From Ichthyophthirius multifiliis (Eukaryota > Ciliophora > Oligohymenophorea > Hymenostomatida): 64,000 nucleotides of DNA. Position numbers and translations under genes: made by a program. Location: the NCBI RefSeq assembly GCF_000220395.1, contig NW_004085951.1:1-64000 (forward strand). The letters are read 5' to 3'. Position 1 is the first letter of the stretch. Each line of letters opens with the position of its first letter. The notes under the pieces are model-generated. The model saw only the letters and a list, made by a program, of their open reading frames with translations, searched no databases and was not told the DNA's origin. Of this stretch, positions 1 to 12,741 are shown piece by piece.

Positions 1-772
1 AGTATATTATTATATAATTAGATAATCTTATAATGCAATTATAATAGTTAAAAAATTTCTATTATTAGAATTAATAATTTAAAAGATATAAAAATAACTA
101 TGTATATTATTTTTTTCAAATTAATAAATAATTTAAGTAAAAAAACATTATTTAATATATATATAATAAACAAAATCTATATATAAAGGTAAAAACAATT
201 TTATTTATTTTATTTAAATAATATATTTTAGTCTTTTTTAATATATTACTTATTGACATTTTGTTTTTTATTATTATTCAAATTTATTTTTTAAAAATAA
301 AATTTTGTTAAAAAAATACAAGAAAAAAATGAATGAATAATGAATTTATTTTATAATTGAATTTTTTAAAATAACTAATAAAAAATATTTAAATAAACTA
401 TTCTTATAATTAATATTATATATTTATTTACAAAATATTAAATATATTATTACATATTAATTTTATATAAGATAGACCAAAAAAACATATAAAATAATAT
501 TAAAGATAAATGATATAAAATATTAAAAAAAATACCTATTATTAATGTATTAATATATATTAAAAGAAACATCAAATATATTAAATGATTTTAATTACCA
601 ATAAAAATATGAATTTAAATATAAAAAATATAAATAATTATAATAATTATAAATAATATATATAAATAAATATTTTATTTTAAAAAAAAATACATTAATA
701 AATAATTTTTAACCTAAGATAAATTTAATAATTAATAAAAAAATAAAAAAAAAAGAATATAAATATAAAAAC
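1..772. other. AT-rich intergenic DNA, no gene seen
   Basis: Almost entirely A and T with short homopolymers and TA steps. No frame in the ciliate code has non-repetitive composition, and I see no RNA gene signature. It presumably holds the promoter of the gene starting at 773. Confidence 0.6.
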
Positions 773-1416
773 ATGGAAATCGAACAATAGCAACCCCAAA
801 TATAAATTCAAAAAAAAAAATTGAAGAAAAAATTCCTTTATATCCAAACGATTTGCGTGATTTAAAAAACTCTTTAAAAAATTTCGTTTCAAAAAAGCTA
901 TTCAAATACGACCAAAAGATAAACGGTTTAATTTTGCAAATAAAAAGTGTTAAAAGAGAATCTGATAAAGCCTAAATACATGATGAGTCTCCTGTATTAT
1001 TTATTTCTTGTTCATATAGATTGAAATATTTGAAATTATCCCAAAATGATTTTTTAATAGGGAAAGTATTATAAATGTTCACTACTCATATAAGTTTGCA
1101 ATTCTTAGACCTTTTTAGTGTTCTTATATACCAAGACGATATTTCTCAAAAAATATTAAAAGTAGATGAAGAAAGTAGTGAATGGGTAGTAAGTAAGACT
1201 AATTGTGTCTTAGAAGTAGGAGATATTATTTAGTTTTAACTCAAATTTATTGATTTTTAAGAACTAGGAGAATTTATGCTAGTTGGATTTATCAATAATT
1301 CTAAAAAAACAGGAGTTTTAAATAATATAAAATAAAAATATTAAATAAATAATTTAGATGAAGTATAAAAAATTGTTAATAAAAGCTTAGTTAAATTTAA
1401 TAAGATTTAAAATTGA
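773..1416 (+). CDS. RPA43-like RNA polymerase I stalk subunit
   Basis: Read with TAA/TAG as Gln, this gives about 214 residues ending at TGA 1414-1416. An N-terminal Rpb7-like segment (KKLFKYDQKINGLILQIKS) is followed by an OB-fold-like strand pattern with GKVLQMFTTHISLQFLDLFS. This is the arrangement of the Rpb7/RPA43/RPC25 stalk family, and the short length and divergent OB part fit RPA43 of Pol I best; RPC25 or a Spt4/5-type OB protein are alternatives. RPA43 pairs with RPA14 and contacts the initiation factor Rrn3/TIF-IA in the nucleolus. The chosen ATG opens MEIEQQQPQIQIQ, but the reading reaches the conserved part only if the A10 run at 811-820 has one more A. No intron sites explain the shift. 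The call rests on pattern only. Confidence 0.55.
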
Positions 1417-1764
1417 AAATTTAAATATACATATACATATATAATTAATAAATTAATATTTTTTTATTTATTTTTAATATGTTTATATTTATTAATTATG
1501 TTTTAATATATTTATTTATTTATATATTTTGTTCAAATTTAAATATGAATATATATATATATATATATTAAGATTTTTTTTTATTTTGAAAATAAACTTT
1601 TTTTTATTTTATTTATAAAATAAAAACAAAATATACCTTTTTTACAAAGAAATAAATAAAAAAAGGATAAGTTATATTACACTGATTTTTTTTTAAAATT
1701 TTTTTTTATAAAATATCAATATATATATATAAATATATAATAAAAAAAATAAAAAAAAATAAAA

Positions 1765-2616
1765 ATGGAAACAGAACATATTATATAAGAAAATTAAATT
1801 CAATAAGAATTAGAATATTAAAAATTCTAAAATTTAAATGAGAAATCTTTAAATCAATATTACTAATAAGATGGTGAATTTAATAAAGACCTTCTAATCG
1901 AATAAATAGTAAATTAATAAAACTGGAAAAAACAATTTGAAGTATTAGACGAATTAAGGGTTTTAAATAAATTTTAAAGCCAGTTTTTTTGTCTGAAAGT
2001 ACTTCCTTTTATATATTAACAAATAATCCTTCTAATAGATTCAGCTAGGTCTAATTTAAGCAAAAACACATTAATTTTATTAACGGAAATGTTTTAAATA
2101 AATAAATTAACTATCTTTGATTAACATAATCTATCATTTATTTACCAAAAAATTTTGCTAAAGGCCATTTGTGATAAATAATTTATAAAATAAGAGGCAA
2201 AAAATGCTCTTTAGTAAATAGAAAATAACGAAGATGCTCTATGTGAGTTTAATTTAATAATTTTTTGTAAATTTTGCTTTGATAAAAATCCATTTATAAG
2301 TGAAATTGCATGTAATTCTTTGTTTTAAATAATTAATAATAAATAAATGTAAATTTAAAATATAAATGAAAATGGTTATTTGTTTTTGTTAGATACTCTT
2401 GTTAAAAATATAAACGGAAAAAGGGCAGTAATAAAAAACTTGTCAATATAAATTTGCAAAATACTTTTTTAAATTCATGGAAATAAGGCTTTTTAATAAT
2501 TAAATGAAAATTAAAGAAATTAAATTAATTCAATTGTTAATTCATAAAAAAATGGTTAAAGGGCTTCTATTAAAGAATTCATTTAAAATAAAGTCAAAAA
2601 TTAATAATAAATTTGA
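1765..2616 (+). CDS. Single TOG/CLASP_N-domain protein (crescerin/CLASP-like)
   Basis: An uninterrupted 283-residue frame runs from ATG 1765 to TGA 2614. After a Gln-rich head of about 50 residues, helical repeats begin with WKKQFEVLDELRVLNKF. They continue with LIDSARSNLSKNTLILLTEMF, the SaRS-(l)SK-(a)L signature of the CLASP N-terminal/TOG HEAT array. TOG domains of the CLASP and TOGARAM/crescerin families bind tubulin dimers, and in ciliated cells TOGARAM proteins act in the axoneme. This protein has only one such domain and no visible microtubule-binding tail, so it may work as a partner or tubulin-binding module. It sits between two unrelated short genes in the same direction, each separated by AT spacer. 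No frameshift is needed. The family call is firm; the subfamily is inference. Confidence 0.7.
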
Positions 2617-2991
2617 ATATAAATTACTTTCTTTTTTTTTTAATAGATAATATTTTTCTTTTTTTAAATTTTTATTAATTTTTAAAAATTAATAATTAAA
2701 AAATTGTTAATATGTATATTTTTTTAAAAAAAATTAATTATAAAATCAATATATAAAGAAATTTTATATTTTTAAAAAATATGATAAATATTAATATTTT
2801 TATATAGAAAATATATATTTTAAATATTCCATATATATGTTAATAACTTTATTAATAAATAAATATCTATATTTATAATAAATAATTATATAAATATATA
2901 AAGATTTTATAAATATACAAAATAAATAATTATATTTAAGAATATAAATAAATAAAATAATAAAAAATATCTGAAAATAATAAAATAAAAA

Positions 2992-3731
2992 ATGGAAATT
3001 GAAAAAAACAACATAACTCAAATTTTAAATAAAATAGACATGAAATTAACTTCAATAAAAGACGCTTCGTAATAACTTTTAGAATTTACAACTGAGGAAA
3101 AAGCAGATACTTTGATAAAAGAATGGCTTAATAATTTTCTTGTAAGTAAAAATAATGATACACGTTAACTTTGCCTTTATTTTGTTTTACATGAATTATT
3201 ACATAGAAGTTTATCAAGATTTTTTGTTGAAAAGGTTTATGATTCTATAGCTTATTCTTTAGAGTAAATTTCCGATAATGATAATTTATAAAATGAGCTT
3301 CTAAAGTTATTTAAATTGTGGATTTAACACGATATTTATTAAGATTAATTTATTATAAGATTAATTTTTAAACTTAAAGTTGATGAAGAAAAAAAAATTA
3401 AGTTTTGTAAGATTTACTAGCTGAAAATTTACCTAATCATCCTTAAGAATTAATAATATTTTCGTAAAATATGAAAGAATTAACAAAATATGTTGAAAAA
3501 GTAAATGAAAATAAATAAAATATTGAAAATAATATTGATGCTGAAAATAATCTTAAATAATTGAAAAGAAATAGTGAATTAGAAAATAAATATAGATAAT
3601 TTGTACTAAAAAATTATAGAGATATTTTAAATTAAATTGATAAATAACATATGAAAAGTGTAATAGAATTAAAACTATTCTTATAAAAAATATAAAAAAT
3701 TGAAAATTTAAAGAGTTAATTGGAAAGTTGA
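2992..3731 (+). CDS. CID (CTD-interacting) domain protein, RPRD/Nrd1-like
   Basis: The first 130 residues form the helical CID pattern: ILNKIDMKLTSIKDAS, then FTTEEKADTLIKEWLNNFL, LYFVLHELLHRS, and LLKLFKLWIQHDIY. CIDs bind the phosphorylated C-terminal tail of Pol II. The remainder (about 110 residues) is a charged Asn/Gln/Lys coiled coil, as in RPRD1 proteins. The start is the first ATG after a long AT stretch. In the sequence as given the frame hits TGA soon after KVDEEKK. Adding one A to the A9 run at 3389-3397 continues the frame as DLLAENLPNHPQELIIF down to TGA 3729-3731, so I treat this as one gene with an apparent frameshift. There is no intron with normal size at that point. Termination or 3'-processing of Pol II transcripts is the likely role. 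Confidence 0.65.
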
Positions 3732-3851
3732 AAATTTTATATTTTTACTAAAAAAACAATTTATTTTAAAAGAATTTTTTATAAAATAATTATATAGATT
3801 TTTTATTAATTTAAGACAAAATATAAAAAAAAAATATATATATTAAATAAT

Positions 3852-3929
3852 AAAATATTAAATATTAAATATTAAATATTAAATATTAAATATTAAATAT
3901 TAAATATTAAATATTAAATATTAAATATT
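3852..3929. repeat. Heptanucleotide tandem repeat (AAATATT)n
   Basis: About eleven nearly perfect copies of a 7-bp unit lie in the short convergent spacer between the CID gene (+) and the ZMYND12-like gene (-). The unit is not a multiple of three and lies outside both coding frames, so it is a simple spacer microsatellite. Confidence 0.85.
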
Positions 3930-4096
3930 TATATTTATATTTATATATATAAAAAATTGAATAATAATTATATATAATTATTTTATATATATATATTTTT
4001 TATTTATAATTTTTTTTTTATTTATCTTTTTTTATTTAATAATTTTTATTTTATTTTTTTATTAGATATTAGTTATTATTTTTTTTAAATTTTTTT

Positions 4097-5953
4097 TCAA
4101 TCTTAATATTCAATTTATTCTTCTAAATTTTTTCTAAGCTTTTCTTGTTTTTTTTATGTTTTTTTTTCTCCTTCCCATCTAGTACATTCCTCTAAAGCCA
4201 TTTAAATATGTTTTCTATATCTTTCATCATCATTAGCATATTTAAAAATAAGAGCTAATGCTCTATAAGTATCAATTAATGGAATAAATACTTTTTTTCT
4301 ATCTTCTTCTTAATACATTTCTTCGAAATGCACTGATAAAAAAAATATATATTTAATATAATTACTTAACATTAAATAAAATAAAAAACTTTAAATTGTT
4401 TAAAGAATATCACAAGCTTCTTTTACAACCATATTATCTTTATTAAAGTCATAAATTATTAATATTATATATAAATAAATTTATAACCTGTATTATCATC
4501 GTCATTTTAATCATTATTTTATTTAAAAAAAATTTTAAAATATTTATACCAAATCTCTGAAGTCTTTTCAAAAATATATATATATATATATATATGAAAA
4601 TATATATTTAAATATATATAATAAAAAAAGAAAAAAATAGAAAAAAATGTAAATATATTAAATAAATATAAATAAATATATATAGAGATATAAATAAATA
4701 TATATATATATATTTATATACAATATCTATAAATATACAATTATATTATTAATTATATATTTAAAAAATTTTATTATTTAAAATGTTAATGTTTATATAT
4801 ATATATATAAACATATATATACTAATATATTTTTTTTTTATATTTATATTTTTATTTTATTTTTATTTATATATTTATATATATATTTTTTACATATATA
4901 TATTATTACATTAATCAAATGTATTTATTTTTTAGAATTATTTACAAATATAAGTAATTATTTTTATATTTTTTTATATATATTTTATTTTTATTCCAAA
5001 AATATAATACTTTTCCGTAAAATGCTTCAGCTTCTGGTATAGACTTTTTTTATAAGAAAATGTTACCCATTTAAAAATAATTAATACTAGTTCTATAATC
5101 TTCAGGACCATATTTCATACAATCCATATAAATCTATTAATTTACATTTTTTTTTTATATTTTATATTATAATGATATATATACTCCATTCTTTAATTCA
5201 TCTAAAGCTTTATTATAATCTTTTTAAGCTAAAAATAGTTTTGAAAATGTTTTGTGTAAAGTACCTCTGTAAGATAATGCTTCTCTTTATTTTTTTATAT
5301 TTTAATTATATTAATAAATTAAATTTTATAGTTCATATTTTATACTCTTCATCAATTAATTCAATGTCTTTTTTATTATCATCTTATCCTTAATTATCAT
5401 CTCTTTTTTCTAGTTTTTTATTATATTTAGAAAAATTCCAATAAGCAGCAATTAGGAAATCTTCAGCTTTTTTTAACTATTTTTCAGCTATTAAAATATA
5501 TTTATTTCAAAAATTATTTTTATTTAGATATATATGTATAAATTTTAATGCCTATATATGATTCTGCTAATATAAAGTATCCAGGCAATAATAAAACTGA
5601 GCTTTCTCCTCCTAAATCCTATTTTTTAATATTTTTTTTTAAATAAATATTTATAAATTGAAAAAAAAATTATTATCAACTTCTTTTAATTCCATTATAG
5701 CCCTATTTACTTCTTCTATTGCTTCCTTTATTTTTATTTATAAATTTCTTTTTTCAAATATTATATATATATTTTTTACTTATATTTAAGTATCAATTAA
5801 TAATGCTTTCGCTTTTTCAACACTTTCTTATAATTCTTTTTCTATTATATTTTTTTATTAATTTATTAATTAATTTTCATTTTTACTGCTTGTGGTAAGG
5901 TTCTATCTTTTTTTATCCTTTTTTTCACCGTTATATGAAATATTTTAGGCCAT
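4097..5953 (-). CDS. ZMYND12-like TPR protein (axonemal)
   Basis: Read on the minus strand from ATG 5953 (MAQNISYNGEKKDKK) to TGA 4097, with about seven GT..AG introns. TPR-like segments include DLGGESSVLLLPGYFILAES, AEKQLKKAEDFLIAAYWNFS, REALSYRGTLHKTFSKLFLA, and YGPEDYRTSINYFQMGNIF followed by AEAFYGKVLYFW. The GPE-x-(Y)RTS-x-(Y)F-x-(M/L)GNIF block followed by a Trp-rich helix is typical of ZMYND12/TTC29-type ciliary TPR proteins; no MYND zinc finger is visible here. In ciliates and mammals these proteins are linked to axonemal dynein function. The C-terminus (RALALIFKYANDDERYRKHI) is a last helical pair and charged tail. It faces the CID gene tail-to-tail. Family confidence is moderate; the exon borders are approximate. 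Confidence 0.6.
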
Positions 5954-7029
5954 ATTTTAAATAATTATATAATTTAATAAAAATTTTAAAATCTAATAAA
6001 AAAATATTTATAAAAAAAAAAATATTAAGTTTCAATTATTAAAAAAAATTAAACAATATATAAATAATATATTTATATAAACTAATAATGATTTTTATAT
6101 TAAAACATAAAATTTATAATTAATAATACAAATATATTCTAAAAGATATTTAATAAACTATAAATTTTTAAATATAATTATTAACAGAAATTTTTATAAA
6201 TAATTTAAAACTAAAAATTAGATATATACTTAGATTTAAAATATATTAATATATTTTTTAATAATTTAAAATGCTTATTTACATTAGTAAATAATAAAAA
6301 CAACTTTAAAAACATATATCAAACTTTTAAATTAGAGAAAAATATTAAGATTAAATTAATTATTATGATTGAAAATATACATCTTAATTTATATTCTAAA
6401 TAAATGTAAAATTAAAATAAAGTATGTAACAAATTTTTATATTTTGATAAAATTATATAAAATTAAACTAAAAATTTGTATAAAATATATAAATCTAATT
6501 AATTAATAACAATTATATTAAATTTAAAATTAATATTTATATTCATAAAATATTAAGATAATATTTAATTTCAAAAAAATATGATTTATATTAAATTTTA
6601 AAAATAAAATTTTTATTCATTTTAAATAATTATATAAATAATATGTTTTAAAATATTTTTAAGAATTAGTAATAATTATATATTTTTATTTCATTTTTAA
6701 ATAAAAATTATTTCATTTTTTTATAAAATTTATAATATTTAGTATAAAATTAAAAGAAATTATTATGTATACATAGTTAATTAATATATATATTATAATA
6801 TAAATATATATATATATAAATATATATATATATATTTATATATATTTAATTATTATATCTTTTTTTTTATAAATATAAAAAAATAACTCATTATAATGCA
6901 AAAATTTTTATATTTTTTTTTAAATGCTTTTATATGTATATTATATTATTTAATTTAAAAAAAAAGACTCTATTTTTTTTTTAGTTAATTCATTAAATAT
7001 ATATATTAAAATTTTATATATATTTATAA
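5954..7029. other. AT-rich divergent intergenic region
   Basis: The spacer separates two divergent gene starts and should contain both promoters. It is low-complexity AT with no coding-like frame, no RNA gene and no longer repeat that I can see. Confidence 0.6.
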
Positions 7030-8053
7030 ATGGATAAATCAAATAATAATTAAAATTAAGACGATTTTTATTTTTTTGAAAGAGAGATAAATTCCTTTTA
7101 ACAAATTGAAAATCTAAGTTTAAATTATTAATTGTAAAAATAATATGAATAGATGGAATAAGAAATAAATCTATAATAAGAAAATTAAAATTAATAATAA
7201 TAATAACAATAAAGTTTTTAATATTAACCTCCTTATTTAAAATCAGAACCTTAGTAAAATAATTATAATTTACTTGCTAATTTAATGGACGAACCTTAGT
7301 CTAATCAAAAACTGAATGAGTTTTATTAAAATAATAAGATACTTTAAGGAGTAAATTGTTTTTTTAAATTAGATTAAGAAAAAAATAATCCTTGTTAAAA
7401 TTTTTCTGATGATCCAAGTTTTTTTTTGGGGAAAATTTTTGAAGAAAACAGCGAATAAAAATAAAGTAAAAAAATTATTTTTTAATTAAAAAATAAAATA
7501 AAAAATAAACATGATTATTTTTTTATATTAAAACTATTTTCAGGAAAAAAATAAAAATAAAATATATAAATGTAATTAATTAATTATTTGTTATATTTTA
7601 TTTTTAAAAAGTCTAAAACAACTAAAAACGCCATTATAAAGGAAGTTTTGGAAAAACAACAACCTTTATGGATAAATTAAGTTTCGCTATAGATGATTTT
7701 CTTGATAAGCAAGACCCAAATGATTATCCAGAATTAGCAAAAGGAGAAGATTATCTTTTACAAAGAGTATAAAATTATGCTTTTGTAGAAGAAAGGAACA
7801 TTGATAAATAAAGTTTTTATTTCGAGAAGATATTTAAAGAAAATTATAGTAGATTTTTATAAAGATTGAAATTATTAATGGATTAAAAAAGATTGGATGG
7901 TCGTACTTTTTTATCTTTTTCATGTAAATTTGGGATAAGTATAGCAGAATAGCTTTTAAATTTTATAAAAAAATGTGATGATTCTTTTTGTTTAAATTTA
8001 ATAAAAAATCAAGAAAAAGATAATACAAAAATAGAAAGACAATAATAAAAAAT

Positions 8054-8099
<46 letters not shown>

Positions 8100-9200
8100 G
8101 AATAAATTATCTGAATAAATACTAACACCTTTAAAATTAATCTAAGAAGAGTCAATAATACCTTTATAATATATAGAAAATGAAAATAAAAAGTTAAAAT
8201 GCGACTAAATACAAATAATAAATTAATAAATATTTCAAGAAATGCCTTTTTAAATAGAAAAGCAATAAAGAAAACAATGGAACTAACAAGATATAGAAAA
8301 AATTCTAAATCTTTGGCGATAATACTATCCAAAAACAATACCTTAAAACCGTATAGAAGAATTAGCTAAGATTTTAGGAAGATCAGTCAGTTCATTATAA
8401 TCTAAAATTCAAAAAATAAAAAAAAATAACACTGATATACCAATAAATGTTAGTAAAAATAATTTAATTTCATCTTTCTAAAACTAAGATAATAGTAAAA
8501 ATAATACACTTAATGTTTAATAATAATAATAAGATTTAAACACTAAATAAAATTTATAAGGAGGACTTTCAATGGAAAAAATGCTCAAATAAGTTCTATT
8601 AGAAATGCCTAATTTTAAAGCTACAAAAAATGCCATTTTCGAAAAAATGGAAGAAAAGTTCTTCCCTGATCTTAAAATTGATAATTGGAAAAAAAGCGCG
8701 AGTTAAATTTTGAGTGCTAATTTTAATAAATAAAAAGGAGTTTTCGGTCTAAAAAATGATGTTTAACCAATTATTAATATTGATAATAATTCTTCATATA
8801 AGTAAAAAATTATTTATATTATTTAATAAATGTAAGGCAAAAGTGGATCTTTATAAGATATTTGTTAATAGTATATGGTCTTTTTTGAACCAGTAGATGG
8901 AAAAATTAAAGATAATATTTCAAAGACACTCAATTAATGTGATGTATTTGATAAGACATAGTCAAAAACTGTTTATTATATATAAAATAATAATAATAAT
9001 TGTAATTTTGTAAGTAATTAAATGTTTTTATATAATTAGTATTAGTTGTAATTGCGATTTTCCAATTTAATTGGAGAATCGATGCTTTTTTTTTTTTGCG
9101 TCTTTTTTTGGAAATTATATGGCTAATCTTTTATATAAATGTATATAATAATGGGTTAATTTTTTTTTATTTATTACTAAAATAAAGATTATTTTTTTAA
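7030..9200 (+). CDS. Myb/SANT-like DNA-binding protein, Gln/Asn-rich (3' end uncertain)
   Basis: The start at 7030 gives MDKSNNNQNQDDFYFF followed by a Gln-rich leader. A first domain contains KLSFAIDDFLDKQDPNDYPE and FLSFSCKFGISIAEQLLNFI. After an ATA repeat comes QDIEKILNLWRQYYPKTI with NRIEELAKILGRSVSSLQSK, a Myb/SANT-like helix-turn-helix in the form common in ciliate proteins. A second small domain follows (MEKMLKQVLLEMPNFKATK, FEKMEEKFFPDLKIDNW). An intron of about 75 nt ending in ttttcag lies near 7470-7545, another at about 7573-7612, and a short gtaagt..tag intron near 9010-9040. Frame changes near 7550-7640 and after 9080 (T-runs) mean the exon joins and the stop are not settled; an independent start at 7668 (MDKLSFAIDDF) is possible. 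Probable nuclear DNA-binding role, target unknown. Confidence 0.55.
8053..8100. repeat. (ATA)n trinucleotide run inside coding sequence
   Basis: About fifteen ATA/TAA units lie within the Myb-like gene. In the frame used downstream they read as TAA, that is poly-Gln in the ciliate code. Because the flanking frames differ across the repeat, its length in the true transcript is uncertain. Confidence 0.8.
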
Positions 9201-9476
9201 TTAAAATAATAATAATTAAATTAAATAAAAATAAAAAATCAATAATTTTAAATTCAATAAATTAAAAGATTTTAACTTTTTTAATTAATATTTAAATAAA
9301 TTTTAATATATATATATATATATTATAAAAATAAATTTTATATTTTTTTAAAATTATTTAAAAAAATTAAAAAAAAAATATCATTTATAAATAAAAATAT
9401 ATATAAAATAAATATCATATAAAAGTTATTTACTAAATAATAAATATTTATAAAGAAAAAAAAATAAAACTAAAAA

Positions 9477-11335
9477 ATGAGTTATCTTCTCGTAAAAATA
9501 AATATATATTAAATATAAAAAATATTAAAATAAAAAACAAGCAACCTACAATTCTTCTTTTAAAAGACGGAACTGATTCATCTTAAGGCAAAGGATAAAT
9601 AATATCAAATATAAACGCTGTCTAATCGATAGTTGAAATCGTCAAAACAACTTTAGGTAATAAAAATAAAAAATAAAAAATAAATATAAAATTATAGGTC
9701 CTAGAGGTATGGATAAATTAATCCAAGGCAACAGAGGGGCTACAATTTCAAATGATGGTGCCACAATCTTATCTTTATTAGATATAGTACATCCTGCTGC
9801 TAAAATCTTAGTTGAAATAGCGAAATCTTAAGATGATGAAGTTGGTGATGGCACAACTTCAGTTTGCTTACTCGCAGGTGAGCTTTTGAAAGAATCCAAA
9901 TAATTCATAGAAGAAGGAATGCATCCTTAAATAGTCGTCAAGGGTTACAAATAAGCCTTAAAACTTGCCCTTGAACACCTCGAAGAGACCGCTTACTCAA
10001 TTGACTCCAAGAATGAAGGCGAAAAACGCGATATGTTATTAAAATGTGCCAAGACAGCCTTAAACTCGAAATTATTGGCCCATTATAAAGACTTTTTTGC
10101 CACCCTAGTTGTCGATGCAGTCCAATAGTTAGAAACTAATCTGCTTGATAAGGACCTTATAGGTATAAAAATGGTTACTGGAGGTTCTATTACTGAATCT
10201 TTTTTAGTAAAGGGAGTTGCTTTTAAAAAGACTTTTTCTTATGCCGGTTTTGAGTAATAACCTAAGAAATTCTAAAACCCGAAAATTTGTTTACTTAACA
10301 TTGAATTGGAATTAAAAGCGGAAAAAGAGAACGCCGAAATCAGAATAGAAAACCCAGACTAATATAAATCTATTGTTGATGCCGAATGGGAACTTATATA
10401 TGAAAAACTGAGAAAAATAGTAGAATCAGGAGCCAATATAGTCCTTTCAAAACTCCCTATAGGTGATTTGGCAACTTAGTATTTTGCAGACAGAAATATT
10501 TTCTGCGCAGGAAGAGTAGAATAAGAGGATATTAAGAGAGTATAAAAATCAACCGGGGCTATTATATAGACAACTGTTAATGGATTATAAGTAGAATCTT
10601 TGGGTACTTGTAACGAATTCGAAGAAGTCTAAATAGGTGCTGAAAGGTATAATTTATTTAAAGATTGTCCGCATTCGAAGTCTTCTACTATTGTACTTAG
10701 AGGAGGTGCAGAGTAATTCATTTCTGAAGCCGAAAGATCACTTAATGATGCTATTATGATTGTCAGGAGATGCATTAAAGCTAACAAAATTGTACCAGGA
10801 GGTGGAGCTATTGAACTTGATATTTCTAGAATTTTAAGACAACATTCGAGAAAAACTGAAGGAAAATTATAATTAGTTATTAATTCATTTGCTAAGGCTT
10901 TGGAAACTATACCTAGAACTATTGCAGATAATGCTGGGTTGGATTCAATTTAGGTCTTGAACAAATTAAGATAAAAGCATGCTAGTGATCATGAAAACGG
11001 AAAATATTTTGGTGTAGATATTAATTCTTAAGACGGAACTGGTAACAATTTAAATAATTTCGTCTGGGAACCTATTATTGTTAGAAAGAATGCTTTCTCA
11101 GCTGCAACTGAAGTATTTATTTATATAAAAATATATTATTATTTTTATTTAATTTTTATATTTTATTATCTTATTTTTTTAAATAAAAAAATAGGCAGCT
11201 TGCACTATTTTATCCATTGATGAAACTGTTAAAAATCCAAAAAGTGAATAACCTAAGGCTCCACCTGGTGGTATTAGAAGAGGAGGTCCTTAAGGTATGG
11301 GCGGATTAAACAAAAATATTAAACTTGGAAAATGA
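9477..11335 (+). CDS. CCT7: T-complex protein 1 subunit eta (CCT7)
   Basis: Cytosolic group II chaperonin subunit that folds actin, tubulin and other clients by ATP-driven closure. Four exons (9477-9491, 9542-9656, 9698-11112, 11195-11335) give 561 residues, normal for the family. The start [20 protein letters not shown] and the C-terminal [13 protein letters not shown] tail are CCT-eta features. ATP-site motifs are all present: [30 protein letters not shown], and the late VPGGGAIE loop. The first intron splits the fifth and sixth codons, the second splits the TLG-PRG motif, and the third falls before [10 protein letters not shown]. No frameshift is needed over 1.7 kb. About thirty Gln positions are encoded by TAA or TAG, which makes this the cleanest proof of the reassigned code in the window. 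Tetrahymena and other ciliates have strong CCT expression for tubulin folding. Confidence 0.97.
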
Positions 11336-12741
11336 TTTGTTTTCATATTTTTATTTTTTATAAATATAAAATTAAAAAATTCATATTTATTAATATTAAT
11401 ATTATTTTTTTATATAAATAAGTTGTTAAATTTTATTTTTTTAATGTTATTTAAGGAATTATTGAATTTTTTTAACCGAAAAATTTATTAATATAATTTT
11501 TTTAATCTTAACTATTTGTATTTTTAAATATTAGAAATAAATTTTTAAAAATATATTTCAAAAATTAAAACTTTATATAAAGATAATTAATTATATAAAT
11601 TTTTTATTTTAGAATAAATTATTTTTTCAATAACTAAAATTGATATAAATGTAGTTATCAAGATTTTAAAATATTATTATTTTAATTATGATAATAAAAT
11701 AAAAATTTTTAAAAAAAATAAAAATTATAAATTAAAAATATTTTATATTAAAAATAAATAAAAATATATTTATAATTAATTTATTTTATAATAAAACTAC
11801 TAACTAATAGCAGTGCAAATAATGCAAAAAAACTAAGCTAATTTAAGCTAGTATATTAGAATATATACAAGATAAAGCCATATAGTATGAAAAACAAAAA
11901 GGATGATAAACGTGTGGTTGTATCCGTTTCTCACACCTACAAGTTAATTTGAATGCTGATAAATTTAAAATAAACAACAAACTGTTAATAAAATAAAAAA
12001 ATTGTGGAAAAGAAAGTAGCATAATAGGATATAGTAAAATAAAAATAATATTTTTTAGAGAAGAAGGGTTATATAATGTTTATTTTAAAATGTAAATTTA
12101 AATAAAAAATTCTTAAAATAAATATTAAAAAAATTAACAAAAAATAAATATAAAAATACATTTTAAAAAAGTAAATAAAAGGCATAAATTTTAAAAATAA
12201 TTGCAAAAAAAATAAAAAAAAGCTATTCTATTATAATATAAAAATATTTATATTAATTTATATAAATAAAACAATTTCTTAATAATAATAATAATATTAT
12301 ATAATATAATATAATATAATATAATATATAACTAAATTTTTTTATTTTTATTTATGTGAATTTTATGTTTTCAAAACTTCAGCTTTTTTATTTGATTTTT
12401 TAGAATTATACATTTATTATTTATTATTTTCATTTATTTTACAATTATTAAATTCAATTCAAAATTGATTTATTTTTTTTATTTCTCAATAAATATAAAT
12501 TATTTTCTCATTATTTTTATATTTTTATTTATCTTTTTATATAATTAATATTTAATTATTTTCATAAATATAATTTATTATTTTTTATATAATAAACATA
12601 TTTAATTAATTACATAATTTGCTTTTTTTTTTTTTTTTTTTTTATTGTATTTTTTTTTTTTTTTTCTATATTATATGTTGTATTTCATGATTTTATTTTA
12701 TTTTATTTATAAATATAATTTTTTTTTTCTTTTTTTTTCTC
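11336..12741. other. Mostly AT-rich spacer with one GC-richer island
   Basis: The flanks are low-complexity AT, T-runs and an (ATAAT)n stretch near 12296-12326. Between about 11800 and 12080 base composition is higher in GC and two overlapping frames stay open, but neither gives a recognisable protein. It could be a gene remnant, a small coding gene or an RNA gene (see the candidate at 11901-11959). Nothing else is seen. Confidence 0.5.
11901..11959 (+). ncRNA. Weak candidate box C/D-like small RNA
   Basis: A GC-richer segment within AT spacer has a box-C-like GATGATAA at its left end and a box-D-like CTGA at 11956-11959. Between them lies CCGTTTCTCA (11924-11933), complementary to the conserved 18S rRNA stretch TGAGAAACGG. 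A short stem GTGTG/CACAC is also possible around it. Against this, the C box is imperfect, I see no terminal stem, and the complementarity is not placed five bases before a D box. The match may be chance. Confidence 0.18.

Noticed and set aside
3405-3418. 14-nt GT..AG segment as a mini-intron in the CID gene
   Set aside because: It would repair the frame, but it is far shorter than any other intron here, and one added A gives a more natural protein (VLQDLLAENLP).
3852-3929. Heptamer array as a CRISPR or telomere-like element
   Set aside because: There are no spacers, and the unit AAATATT is not a ciliate telomere repeat (CCCCAA or CCCCAAA type).
5172-5393. Plus-strand frame rich in Leu/Ile/Tyr in the standard code
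   Set aside because: It lies antisense to exons of the ZMYND12-like gene, which has clear family motifs on the minus strand.
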